Shown here: positions 8,696-17,424 of the stretch, in pieces
Layout of the letters: every line of letters starts with the position of its first letter
Numbering within the stretch: the stretch's first letter is position 1
Assembly (NCBI RefSeq): GCF_000220255.1
Contig: NZ_GL982513.1
Coordinates: 1,960,011 to 2,001,771 of the forward strand
DNA length: 41,761 nt
Source of the DNA: Prevotella pallens ATCC 700821
Lineage (GTDB): Bacteria > Bacteroidota > Bacteroidia > Bacteroidales > Bacteroidaceae
Direction: 5' to 3'
Made by a program: the position numbers and the translations under genes
The notes under the pieces: generated by a model
The model's input: the letters and a program-made list of their open reading frames with translations, nothing else
What the model was told of the DNA's origin: nothing
Databases searched by the model: none

Positions 8696-9010
8696 TTAGA
8701 TATTAATTTAACTACTTTCGATTATTTATAAAAACAGAAATGAACGCTATAAGGTTTGCTTACACCTAAAAGGGTTAAGCAAGTTCTTATAGTGCTCATT
8801 ATTTTTATAAAAATATTCGTACATTCAATAGTGTAGAAATATAGATGCTTCATTGTTATAGACTATCTTTTAATTTTTAATAATGCTTCTTATGAATTAT
8901 ATTAACGTATTTATGAAACTATATTAGCGAATAAGTAGAGCACTATTAATGCATTTACAATTCATACAAACACATTAATTAAAACTACTCACACACTAAT
9001 AACGCTGCTT
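8696..9010. other. Intergenic region between pepT and the antiporter
   Basis: It holds the pepT terminator hairpin and about 200 bp of AT-rich DNA upstream of the antiporter gene. I see no clear TTTG/TAnnTTTG promoter pair for the antiporter and no gene. Confidence 0.5.
8739..8806 (+). terminator. pepT terminator
   Basis: A long interrupted hairpin: AATGA...CTATAAG...TTGCTTA pairs with TAAGCAA...CTTATAG...TCATT (8739-8800), followed by ATTTTTAT. The internal loop makes it unusual, so an RNA structure with another role is possible. Confidence 0.5.
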
Positions 9011-11281
9011 ATGTCAGAACTTCCCGTACTCGTAAAAGATCTTGCCCTAATTCTTGTTGTGGCAGGTTTCATTACTTTATTATTTAAAAAACTTAAACAA
9101 CCCCTTGTTTTAGGATACATTGTTGCTGGATTTTTAGTTTCGCCACACATGCCATATTTAATGAGCATTATCGATGCGGAGGATATAAAAACGTGGGCAG
9201 ATATTGGTGTCATCTTTCTTTTATTTTCGTTAGGATTAGACTTTTCAGTTAAAAAAATATTGAAGATGGGTGCTTCTCCTATCATTGCAGCATGTACAAT
9301 TGTATTTTCAATGATGGCATTAGGCATTTCTGTTGGACACGGGTTTGGTTGGACACAAATGGATAGTATATTTCTTGGAGGAATGATTGCTATGAGTTCC
9401 ACTGCTATTATATACAAAGCATTTGCAGATATGGGACTTCTTCAACAAGCGTTTGCCTCTACAGTGATGAGCGTTCTTATACTTGAAGACATTCTTGCCA
9501 TTGTTATGATGGTTATGCTTAGTGCAATAGCCAGCGGAAAAAGTCCAGATGGAGGTCAATTAATAGAGAATGTGCTTATGATAGGATTCTTTCTTATCTT
9601 GTGGTTCGTTATTGGTTTGTTTGCAATTCCATCGTTATTGCGAAAGGTACGTAGTTTTCTAAATAGCGAAACTTTGCTTATTGTATCGTTAGGTTTGTGT
9701 TTTCTAATGGCTGTAATTTCCACAAAAGTTGGTTTCAGTGCCGCTTTTGGCTCATTTGTTATGGGTAGCATATTAGCCGAAACCATAGAAGCAGAAAAAA
9801 TTATAAAGGTTGTGGAACCTATAAAGAACTTATTTGGCGCCATATTTTTTGTTTCTGTTGGTATGTTGGTAGACCCGGCAATTCTTGTTAATTATGCCAT
9901 ACCAATCCTTATTCTTGTTATTACAATTTTAGTTGGACAGGCTGTATTTGGTACAATGGGATATATGTTTGGTGGACAATCGCTTAAAAATGCATTACGA
10001 TGTGGATTTTCTATGGCACAAGTGGGCGAATTTGCTTTCATTATTGCGACTCTAGGACTATCGTTGGGCGTTATCAACAAGTTTCTTTATCCTGTTGTTG
10101 TTGCAGTTTCGGTAATAACAACCTTTCTTACTCCGTATATGATACGCGCTGCAGAGCCTACTTATACATTTTTATTGCATCACATGCCGAAACAATGGGC
10201 ACGAAGAGTTACACATATAGATGTTGGAACACCACAAAATATGGCTTCTGATAATCTTTGGCGCAATCTTATAAAAGCAATGGTGGCTAATACACTTATT
10301 TATGGCATACTTTCAGCTGCTACCATTATAATTATGTTCTCGCTTATTTTACCCATTATGCGTCGTTTCTCGGTTCAACTAACTGGTACTCACTGGGCAG
10401 GGAATATGATTTGTGGACTACTTACTATTTTATTTATAGCTCCTTTCTTACGTGCTTTCGTAATGAAGAAGAATCATTCTGAAGAGTTTAAAACACTTTG
10501 GACGATTAATCGTATAAACCGTTTACCTCTTGTGTTCACCATTCTCGTGCGAATTATTATTGCGCTAATATTCATTTTCTATATCTGCAATTATCTTTCA
10601 CATTTCACCAACGCACTAATGATTGTTATTGCTATTGGTTTACTTACGCTAATGATATTGTCGCGTAGTATGAAACATCGTAGCATTCAGTTAGAAAGAC
10701 TGTTTGTACAAAATCTTCGTAGTCGTGAAATTGCAGCACAAGTGCGTGGCAGTAGACGACCATTATTCGAAGGACATTTATTAGATAGAAATATACACAT
10801 TGGCGAATTTGATATTCCGGAAGATTCGTTATGGACTGGTAAAACTCTTCACCAACTAAAGTTACGTAATCGTTTTGGAACTCACGTAAGTAGTATACTC
10901 CGTGGGTCGCACCGATTGAATATACCACGTGGTAATACCGTTGTTTTTCCTGGCGATAAGATACAAGTTATTGGGAACGACCAACAGTTGGCAGCTATTT
11001 CAACTGCTATTCGTAACGAACTACGCCCTGAAGATAATGACATTGAAAAGCGCGAAATGATTTTGCGACAAATTATTCTTTCGGCTAAAAGCCCATTTAT
11101 TGGTAAGACTCTCAAGGAAAGTGGTATACGCGACCAATACAATTGTATGGTAGTGGGAATAGATGAAGGACAAACACACGTTACACTTATTAATCCTGCA
11201 CACTGTTTAGAAGAAGGAGATGTGTTGTGGGTAGTTGCTGAAAAAGAAAATATAAAACGAATACAGACTACAAATGAATAG
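9011..11281 (+). CDS. CPA2-family cation:proton antiporter with C-terminal TrkA-C domains
   Basis: 756-aa inner-membrane monovalent cation:proton antiporter (KefB/Na+:H+ exchanger family). Residues about 1-390 contain about a dozen hydrophobic segments with the family's characteristic stretches (FLLFSLGLDFS near 78; MIAMSSTAIIYKAFADMGLL near 124; SVGMLVDPA near 280; GFSMAQVGEFAFI near 335). More membrane segments follow to about 550. The C-terminal part has two RCK/TrkA-C-like regions (IPEDSLWTGKTLHQLKLRNRFG near 600; SAKSPFIGKTLKESGIRDQYN near 690), which usually sense ligand or redox state. There is no TrkA-N nucleotide domain. The Ca/Na antiporter gene follows 47 bp later, suggesting an ion-homeostasis pair. 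The transported ion cannot be decided from sequence. Confidence 0.88.
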   Translation: MSELPVLVKDLALILVVAGFITLLFKKLKQPLVLGYIVAGFLVSPHMPYLMSIIDAEDIKTWADIGVIFLLFSLGLDFSVKKILKMGASPIIAACTIVFSMMALGISVGHGFGWTQMDSIFLGGMIAMSSTAIIYKAFADMGLLQQAFASTVMSVLILEDILAIVMMVMLSAIASGKSPDGGQLIENVLMIGFFLILWFVIGLFAIPSLLRKVRSFLNSETLLIVSLGLCFLMAVISTKVGFSAAFGSFVMGSILAETIEAEKIIKVVEPIKNLFGAIFFVSVGMLVDPAILVNYAIPILILVITILVGQAVFGTMGYMFGGQSLKNALRCGFSMAQVGEFAFIIATLGLSLGVINKFLYPVVVAVSVITTFLTPYMIRAAEPTYTFLLHHMPKQWARRVTHIDVGTPQNMASDNLWRNLIKAMVANTLIYGILSAATIIIMFSLILPIMRRFSVQLTGTHWAGNMICGLLTILFIAPFLRAFVMKKNHSEEFKTLWTINRINRLPLVFTILVRIIIALIFIFYICNYLSHFTNALMIVIAIGLLTLMILSRSMKHRSIQLERLFVQNLRSREIAAQVRGSRRPLFEGHLLDRNIHIGEFDIPEDSLWTGKTLHQLKLRNRFGTHVSSILRGSHRLNIPRGNTVVFPGDKIQVIGNDQQLAAISTAIRNELRPEDNDIEKREMILRQIILSAKSPFIGKTLKESGIRDQYNCMVVGIDEGQTHVTLINPAHCLEEGDVLWVVAEKENIKRIQTTNE

Positions 11282-11328
11282 ATTCTTAGTAAACTCTTAT
11301 TGCATAATAAAATTAATTTAAAACAAAT

Positions 11329-12288
11329 ATGTTGCTACATTTTATTTTCATTATTATAGGTATTATCCTTGTATTGTGGGGAGCCGACCGTTTAACCGAA
11401 GGTTCTGTGGCTGTTGCAGAACGTCTGAATATTCCACAAATTGTTATTGGTCTCACCATCGTAGCAATGGGAACTAGTATGCCTGAATTTTGTGTTAGTT
11501 TAATTTCAGCACTTAAAGGAACTCCCGACTTGGCTGTGGGAAATGTTGTTGGATCTAACATCTTCAATTCGTTATTTATAGTTGGTGTTACTGCAGTCAT
11601 CACACCTATGTCTATTTTACGTTCCACCGTAATGAAAGATATTCCGTTTGCGCTTGTTGCATCGGTTATTCTGTTGATGATGTGTTTAGATGGTCGCATC
11701 GGTCGTATAGATGCAGCACTGCTATTCTCGTTCTTTCTCATCTTTATGTTTATGACTTTAAAGAGTGCAAAAATTAATAAGCAAGAACTAAAAGAGGAGA
11801 ATAAACTCGCTAAAAAGGCACTAAATAGTATTCCAAAAATGAATCCTACAATGTCTATAATATGGATATTAATTGGCTTAGCTTGTTTAATTGGTGGAAG
11901 TACGCTTTTTGTAGAAGGAGCTTCAAAGCTTGCTACCGCATTGGGAGTGTCTGAAGCAGTTATAGGACTAACTATTGTTGCTGGCGGAACATCGCTTCCT
12001 GAACTTGCAACCAGTGTTGTTTCAGCACGAAAAGGAAATAGTGGTATAGCTATTGGCAATGTATTAGGTTCTAATGTCTTTAATATTCTTGGAATATTGG
12101 GTGCTACTGGGCTTGTATGTCCTATGCAATTGCAAGGCATAACCAATACCGACCTTTCTATAATGGTCATTTCAATGATAATGATTTGGTTCTTCTCATT
12201 CACCAAATACGTCATCGAACGATGGGAAGGATTTATTCTTAGTGCAACTTTTATAGGCTATATGGTTTACCTAATAAGCAATGCTTAA
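11329..12288 (+). CDS. Calcium/sodium antiporter (YrbG/CaCA family)
   Basis: 319-aa inner-membrane protein with the two inverted alpha-repeats of the CaCA superfamily: GTSMPEFCVS...GNVVGSNIFN (about residues 48-80) and GGTSLPELATS...GNVLGSNVFN (about 223-257). The acidic Glu in each PE motif, which binds Ca2+, is present. About ten hydrophobic segments are visible, with a charged loop (about 145-170) between halves. It exchanges Ca2+ for Na+ or H+ across the cytoplasmic membrane. It probably shares a transcript with the CPA2 antiporter just upstream and ends at a bidirectional terminator. Confidence 0.92.
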   Translation: MLLHFIFIIIGIILVLWGADRLTEGSVAVAERLNIPQIVIGLTIVAMGTSMPEFCVSLISALKGTPDLAVGNVVGSNIFNSLFIVGVTAVITPMSILRSTVMKDIPFALVASVILLMMCLDGRIGRIDAALLFSFFLIFMFMTLKSAKINKQELKEENKLAKKALNSIPKMNPTMSIIWILIGLACLIGGSTLFVEGASKLATALGVSEAVIGLTIVAGGTSLPELATSVVSARKGNSGIAIGNVLGSNVFNILGILGATGLVCPMQLQGITNTDLSIMVISMIMIWFFSFTKYVIERWEGFILSATFIGYMVYLISNA

Positions 12289-12353
12289 TAAGGTGCATTT
12301 CTATATTCGTTCTTTTAACTGTTCATTGTTATAATAACACAGTAGGATATTAC

Positions 12354-12392
12354 GAAAAAGGCAATCAAACAGGAAGTCTGATCGCCTTTTTC
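12354..12392. terminator. Bidirectional terminator between convergent operons
   Basis: GAAAAAGGC(A)ATCA pairs with TGAT(C)GCCTTTTTC. The A- and T-rich outer arms give a T tract on either strand, fitting the convergent antiporter and acyl-CoA dehydrogenase genes. Confidence 0.8.
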
Positions 12393-12419
12393 ATATCTTC
12401 TTATATTGAAATATAGAGA

Positions 12420-14144
12420 TTATAACTCTGTTTCGTTTACTGTTTTGAAGTATTCGAGACTCTTATTTTCGAATGCTTTAATATATGCAACACTTCCAAT
12501 AATTTCTTCTTCTACCATACGAACAAATACATTCGCCGACTTTTTGAATAACTCTGGAGCTTTACTTGCATCTTCTATAAGGAGCAACGATTCTATAATG
12601 CCAGCAGTCATATTGTACAAACGACGTGCGAGGAAGTCTATTGTATCTTGACATTCGCTTGCTTTTACCTTCTCCAAAGCTTCTTCGTATTGTGCAATAA
12701 GGTTTGCTACACGAGCTTTTAAGTCTTTCATACAGTCGCAAACCTCGCTTTCCAACATTTCTTTCATTATGCTGAGGTAGGTTCCGTTGGTAATATAGCG
12801 CACTGCGGCTACAACCTGCAACTGTGTTGTACCTTCGTAAATAGAGAAGATACGTGCATCGCGGTAAAGGCGCTGACACTTATATTCCATAATAAAGCCC
12901 GAACCTCCGTGAATAGAAATAGAGTCATAAGCGTTTTGGTTGGCATATTCAGAGTTAATACCCTTTGCCAATGGTGTGAACGCATCAGCCAAACGTTTGT
13001 ATAGTTTCATTTCTTGGCGTTCTTCAGCCGTTAGTTTCTGGTCGCGTGCAATGTCCTCTAACGCCTTGTAGATGTCTACATAGCGTGCTGTTTGATAGAG
13101 TAGCGAACGTCCAGCATCTACTTTAGCCTTCATACGAGAAAGCATATCGTAGACAGCAGGGAAAGTTATGATTTTCTTTCCAAACTGTGCACGTTCCTTT
13201 GCATAATTCAAACCTTCTTTATAGGCTTCGCTTGAAAGTCCCACACTCTGCGCTGCAATACCAAGGCGAGCACCGTTCATAAGTGCCATAACGTACTTGA
13301 TGAGTCCCATCTTGGTGTCTCCACAAAGTTCTGCTTTCGCATTTTTATATACTAATTCGCAAGTTGGCGAACCATGAATACCTAGTTTATGTTCTATATG
13401 GCGCACATCTACTCCACCATCGCGTTTGTCGTATATAAACATAGAAAGTCCGCGACCATCGTGTGTTCCTTCTTCTGAACGAGCAAGAACCAAGTGAATA
13501 TCAGAGTCGCCGTTAGTAATAAAACGCTTTACACCATTCAGACGCCAGCAATTTTCTTTCTCGTCGAAAGTTGCTTTTAACATCACACGTTGTAAGTCGG
13601 AACCTGCATCAGGCTCGGTTAAGTCCATTGACATAGTTTCGCCATTGCAAATACGAGGTATATACTTTGCACGTTGTTCGTCGTTTCCAAATTCGTAAAG
13701 TGTGTCGATGCACGACTGTAACGACCAAATGTTTTGGAATCCACCATCGGCAGACGAAATCATTTCTGAAAGCATAGAGAACACCACGTTAGGTAGGTTT
13801 AAACCACCATATTGGCGAGGCATACTAACGCCCCAAAGACCAGCTTTGCGAGTTGCTTCAAGGTTTTCGTAGGTTTTACTTGCATAGTGCATACGATTAT
13901 CTATGAGATGCGGACCTTCTAAATCCACCGATTCTGAGTTTGGTTCGATGATATTTGCAGCCACATCTCCCGTAATATCGAGAATGCGCTTATAGTTTTC
14001 TATGGCGTCCTCGTAGTTTACAGGAGCCTCATCATACTTATCTTTATCAGCGTAATTGCGTTCTTTCAGTTCTACAATTCGCTTCATCAGAGGATGTTCC
14101 AAGTGGAACGCTATCTCTGGTTGGTCTGTATAATAATTTGCCAT
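12420..14144 (-). CDS. Acyl-CoA dehydrogenase (long type) paired with ETF
   Basis: 574-aa FAD flavoprotein of the acyl-CoA dehydrogenase family, which oxidises an acyl-CoA thioester to the 2-enoyl form or, with a suitable ETF, works in reverse. Landmarks: MDLTEPDAGSDLQ (about residue 172, FAD/substrate loop), RFITNGDSDIH (about 207), RAQFGKKIITFPAVY (about 316), and IYEGTTQLQ (about 438), which places the catalytic Glu as in medium-chain enzymes. About 120 residues follow the core, giving the longer architecture. It is the last gene of the etfB-etfA-acd operon, 19 bp after etfA, so ETF is its evident electron partner. The chain-length preference cannot be read from sequence. Confidence 0.9.
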   Translation of the reverse strand: MANYYTDQPEIAFHLEHPLMKRIVELKERNYADKDKYDEAPVNYEDAIENYKRILDITGDVAANIIEPNSESVDLEGPHLIDNRMHYASKTYENLEATRKAGLWGVSMPRQYGGLNLPNVVFSMLSEMISSADGGFQNIWSLQSCIDTLYEFGNDEQRAKYIPRICNGETMSMDLTEPDAGSDLQRVMLKATFDEKENCWRLNGVKRFITNGDSDIHLVLARSEEGTHDGRGLSMFIYDKRDGGVDVRHIEHKLGIHGSPTCELVYKNAKAELCGDTKMGLIKYVMALMNGARLGIAAQSVGLSSEAYKEGLNYAKERAQFGKKIITFPAVYDMLSRMKAKVDAGRSLLYQTARYVDIYKALEDIARDQKLTAEERQEMKLYKRLADAFTPLAKGINSEYANQNAYDSISIHGGSGFIMEYKCQRLYRDARIFSIYEGTTQLQVVAAVRYITNGTYLSIMKEMLESEVCDCMKDLKARVANLIAQYEEALEKVKASECQDTIDFLARRLYNMTAGIIESLLLIEDASKAPELFKKSANVFVRMVEEEIIGSVAYIKAFENKSLEYFKTVNETEL

Positions 14145-14163
14145 TATCGTCTCTCTTGTTCTG

Positions 14164-15186
14164 TTACTTACTGTTTTGCTTGTAATACTTAATCATTTTT
14201 GGCAGCACTTCACCTACATCTCCATTTATAACGTAGTCTGCTATCTGGTTGATAGGTGCATCTGGGTCGTTATTGATTGAAATAATGATTCCCGAATCCT
14301 GCATACCAGCAATGTGCTGAATTTGTCCTGAAATACCACAGGCAATATATACTTTAGGGTGAACTGTAACACCAGTTTGTCCAACTTGTCGGTCGGTTGG
14401 AATCCATCCAGCATCTACAGCTGCGCGCGATGCACCTACTTCTGCATGTAATACATCGGCAAGTTGGAAAAGTGTTTCAAAGTTTTCTTTTGAGCCTACG
14501 CCGTAGCCTCCAGCCACAACTATTGCAGCTCCTTTTAGATTATTTTGTGCAGCTTCAACGTGTCGTTCTATCACTTTTACAGCGTATGCAGCTTCATCAA
14601 CATACTTGCTTACTTCTGGATAAACTACTTCTTGCTTTGCCTTTCCTTCGTAAATGGCTTTCTGCATAACGCCTGAACGGACTGTCGCCATTTGTGGACG
14701 GTGGTCTGGATTTACGATTGTAGCCACAATATTTCCACCAAAGGCAGGACGAATTTGGTACAAAATGTTGTCGTAATGCTTTCTAGCTTTCTTATCGTCG
14801 TATTCACCAATTTCAAGTTGTGTACAATCGGCTGTTAAACCCGATGTCAATGACGATGATACACGAGGACCTAAGTCGCGACCAATAACAGTAGCTCCCA
14901 TGAGCGCAATTTGTGGTTGCTCCTCTTTAAATAAGTTTACGAGTATGTCGGTATGGGGAGCTGATGTGTAAGGGAATAGACCTTTGCCATCGAAAACAAA
15001 GAGTTTATCAACTCCGTAAGGTAAAATCTGGTCTTCTACCTTACCTTTTATATCTGTTCCAGCCACAATGGCGTGAAGCTCTACGCCTAATTGGTTGGCG
15101 AGTTTACGTCCTTTTGTGAGCAATTCTTGTGATACCTCCTGTACCGTTGCTTGCTCTATTTCGCAATATACAAATACGTTATTCAT
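14164..15186 (-). CDS. etfA: Electron transfer flavoprotein subunit alpha
   Basis: 340-aa alpha subunit, which carries FAD in its C-terminal domain and passes electrons between a dehydrogenase and its partner. The FAD-domain signature is intact: VVAGGYGVGSKENFETL (about 223-239), GASRAAVDAGWIPTDRQVGQTG (about 252-273), CGISGQIQHIAGM (about 283) and SINNDPDAPI (about 304). It starts 3 bp after etfB and precedes the acyl-CoA dehydrogenase in one operon. Confidence 0.93.
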   Translation of the reverse strand: MNNVFVYCEIEQATVQEVSQELLTKGRKLANQLGVELHAIVAGTDIKGKVEDQILPYGVDKLFVFDGKGLFPYTSAPHTDILVNLFKEEQPQIALMGATVIGRDLGPRVSSSLTSGLTADCTQLEIGEYDDKKARKHYDNILYQIRPAFGGNIVATIVNPDHRPQMATVRSGVMQKAIYEGKAKQEVVYPEVSKYVDEAAYAVKVIERHVEAAQNNLKGAAIVVAGGYGVGSKENFETLFQLADVLHAEVGASRAAVDAGWIPTDRQVGQTGVTVHPKVYIACGISGQIQHIAGMQDSGIIISINNDPDAPINQIADYVINGDVGEVLPKMIKYYKQNSK

Positions 15187-15189
15187 AGT

Positions 15190-16059
15190 TTATCCTATTA
15201 TCTTCTCGTCCAACAATTCTTTAATCAGGCTATCAATGTCTTCGTCTGATCCACTGATGGTTTTACTTTCTTTTGCTTGGAACACAATGTTCTGTACAGT
15301 TTTTACCTTTGTTGGTGAACCTGAGAGACCACATTGCGTTTCATCACCATCAACATCGGCTACCGACCATTGATTTAATGTGAGATAAGGGCGTTGCTCG
15401 AAGAGTTCTGCCCAAGGCTCTTTTCCTGTGCGCTCCATAGGACAAGTTGCATATTTGTACTTCATTACAAGTTTAGCATTACACGGACGTGCCGGAGCTG
15501 CAGTACCATTCACGGTTATAACTACTGGTAATGGTGCTTCAACTGTTTCTACACCGCCATCTATCATACGACGAATGGTTGCCTTCCCATCTTCTACCTT
15601 TTGTATTTCTTCGGCGTATGTAACCTGATTTAAACCTAACTTCTGTGCAACCTGTGGTCCTACTTGCGCTGTATCGCCATCAATGGCTTGTCGTCCACCT
15701 ATAACAATGTCAACATCGCCTATTTTCTGAATAGCTGTTGCCAATGCATAAGAAGTTGCAAGCGTATCGGCACCTGCAAATTTACGATCGGTGAGCAACC
15801 AACCTGTATCTGCACCACGATACAAGCCTTGTCGAATTATTTCGCCAGCACGTGGAGGGCCCATTGTTAGGATACCTACGGTAGAACCAGGATATTGTTC
15901 TTTCAATCGCAATGCTTGCTCTAGTGCATTCAAATCTTCGGGGTTGAAGATGGCTGGTAGAGCTGCACGGTTCACCGTTCCTTCTGCAGTCATGGCATCT
16001 TTGCCCACATTTCGTGTGTCTGGTACCTGTTTTGCAAGTACTACTATTTTCAAACTCAT
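15190..16059 (-). CDS. etfB: Electron transfer flavoprotein subunit beta
   Basis: 289-aa beta subunit. N-terminal VLAKQVPDT and the nucleotide-binding GGRQAIDGDTAQVGP (about residues 121-135) are intact. The latter form resembles ETFs of anaerobes, some of which bind a second FAD and bifurcate electrons; whether this one does is inference only. First gene of etfB-etfA-acd. A consensus promoter lies at 16111-16142, giving a leader of about 50 nt, and the repeat element copy 1 lies about 320 bp upstream. Confidence 0.93.
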   Translation of the reverse strand: MSLKIVVLAKQVPDTRNVGKDAMTAEGTVNRAALPAIFNPEDLNALEQALRLKEQYPGSTVGILTMGPPRAGEIIRQGLYRGADTGWLLTDRKFAGADTLATSYALATAIQKIGDVDIVIGGRQAIDGDTAQVGPQVAQKLGLNQVTYAEEIQKVEDGKATIRRMIDGGVETVEAPLPVVITVNGTAAPARPCNAKLVMKYKYATCPMERTGKEPWAELFEQRPYLTLNQWSVADVDGDETQCGLSGSPTKVKTVQNIVFQAKESKTISGSDEDIDSLIKELLDEKIIG

Positions 16060-16110
16060 ATTATATAATGTGTTGTTTAGATACTCTTTTCTTATTTTGT
16101 ATTAATGAAG

Positions 16111-16142
16111 CAAAAGTACATTTTTTTTATAAACCATACAAA
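16111..16142 (-). promoter_or_regulatory. etf operon promoter, Bacteroidetes type
   Basis: On the minus strand TTTG (16142-16139), 20 bp, TACTTTTG (16118-16111), matching TTTG-N19-21-TAnnTTTG. Confidence 0.65.
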
Positions 16143-16381
16143 TATAATGCACAAAAACCTATAAAACGTGCACAAACAAGAACATTTGCGCAATTAAAAA
16201 AGCAAAAAATAGAAATAAATTAAGCATAGAGCAATCATCAGACTGTAACACTTTGGTTACCTGTTAATACTATTACTCTCTGGCGTTTTGTCTTTTTTGC
16301 TATCTTGCATGTCTTTTATAATAGCTAAAATGCTCATTATTTTTTAGTAAGAAAAAGGCGAATGTCAAATGCATTTGTTTT

Positions 16382-16455
16382 AGATATCTGTCACGTTTGT
16401 CTCAGATATCTGTCACGTTCGTCTCAGATATCTGTCAGTTGCAAATTAGATATAT
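16382..16455 (+). repeat. Four-box 22-bp-period element, copy 1 (diverged flanks)
   Basis: Boxes start at 16382, 16404, 16426 (all AGATATCT) and 16448 (AGATATAT), exactly 22 bp apart. Spacers are GTCACGTTTGTCTC, GTCACGTTCGTCTC and GTCAGTTGCAAATT. The last spacer is identical to one in copy 2 read on the other strand. Orientation matches copy 5 and is opposite to copies 2-4 as written. The flanks found around the other copies are only faintly recognisable here. It lies 174 bp past the 3' end of the HAD gene. Confidence 0.9.
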
Positions 16456-16628
16456 AATAATATACGCCTCTATGATTTTGTTTTATTTCAGACTAATCTT
16501 CAGAAGAAAACACTATTATATTTTGTTCAAACTAATGTTCTCTGTCATCTTTCGTTCTCGTGCTAACATATCACTTGCAGTCTAAATGCAGTAGGCTTAA
16601 TTTCGTCATCTCCCTTTACCCTATACGT

Positions 16629-17363
16629 CTAATAGCTGTTACAAGCCGCTATAAATTGTTCCCAACTATTAGAAAATGTGCGAATAGTATCGAAAAGCAC
16701 ATTTGCTCCTTCGCTAAGAAGAGCTGCATCGGGAAGTGGTCCGCTATTGATAGCAACCGTAAAACACCCTGCGGCTACGCCAGCGCGCACTCCAAGTGGT
16801 GCATTTTCGACAACGATGCCTTCACAAGGAGCAAAATTTCCTGCCTTTTGTAAGCCCATTAAGTAAGGTTCTGGGTTCGGTTTGCCACGTCTCACATCGA
16901 AAGCTGTGGTTACTTGTGCTTCGTTTATAAAGTTTTTAAAATCGTCTAACAGTCTGTTAATAAGCTGTCGTTGTCCGCTTCCAGTTACAATACCTATCTT
17001 TAAGCCACTATTTTGTATTTTCTGCATTAAATCTTTCACACCATCAAAGATGTTTGTTGTAGGCATCTCGTGGAAGTATTGCGCTTTTAGTTGGTATATA
17101 TTTTCTGCCTCCTGTTCGGTTAATATCTTACCTAACTGTTCCTTTGCATATCTCCGTACGGTATCTACCCCTCGTGCCCCTTCTGTTGCATACGAGTCTT
17201 CTGCAGTGAAATGGATTCCGAACTCAGCCATTGCTCTTTGCCAAGCTTTTGCATGGTTAGGCATAGAATCGTACAACACACCGTCCATATCGAAGAGTAC
17301 AACCTTTGGTGTAAATGGCTGTGTTGCTTGTTCGTTATATTTTCTAATTGCTTCCTGAAACAT
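16629..17363 (-). CDS. HAD-family phosphatase, beta-phosphoglucomutase-like
   Basis: 244-aa cytoplasmic haloacid dehalogenase-superfamily enzyme. Motif I is VLFDMDGVLYDSMPNHAKAW (nucleophile Asp and second Asp), motif II GIVTGSG, motif III Lys in RRGKPNPEPYL, and motif IV ENAPLGVRAGVAAG where related mutases have ED-S. A helical cap follows motif I. Substrate is unknown; a sugar phosphate is likely from its class and from being next to pgi. I choose ATG 17363 rather than the open frame to 17390 because the extra codons lie within the pgi terminator hairpin. It is the last gene of the lysS-gpsA-pgi cluster but probably partly uncoupled by that terminator. Confidence 0.85.
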   Translation of the reverse strand: MFQEAIRKYNEQATQPFTPKVVLFDMDGVLYDSMPNHAKAWQRAMAEFGIHFTAEDSYATEGARGVDTVRRYAKEQLGKILTEQEAENIYQLKAQYFHEMPTTNIFDGVKDLMQKIQNSGLKIGIVTGSGQRQLINRLLDDFKNFINEAQVTTAFDVRRGKPNPEPYLMGLQKAGNFAPCEGIVVENAPLGVRAGVAAGCFTVAINSGPLPDAALLSEGANVLFDTIRTFSNSWEQFIAACNSY

Positions 17364-17381
17364 TCTTGTATGTAAAACAAG

Positions 17382-17417
17382 AATGCCCAACCTATTATAA
17401 TAATAGTATTGGGCATT
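17382..17417 (-). terminator. pgi terminator or attenuator before the HAD gene
   Basis: AATGCCCAA (17382-17390) pairs with TTGGGCATT (17409-17417), with an inner CTATTA/TAATAG stem. It begins 8 bp after the pgi stop, and on the minus strand is followed by CTTGTTTT. The HAD start lies immediately beyond, so readthrough would be needed for coexpression from the upstream promoter. Confidence 0.65.
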
Positions 17418-17424
17418 GCTGTGT

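Larger units (their letters stand above)
16060..16628. other. Intergenic region with etfB promoter and repeat element copy 1
   Basis: The region between the HAD gene 3' end and etfB. It holds the etfB promoter (16111-16142) and the four-box element copy 1 (16382-16455). Short ORFs through it are artefacts of the array. No gene is visible. Confidence 0.6.

Noticed and set aside
16382..16455. CRISPR array
   Set aside because: The repeat is only 8 bp with 14-bp spacers that recur between copies and loci. There are no cas genes, and the same array occurs at five places.
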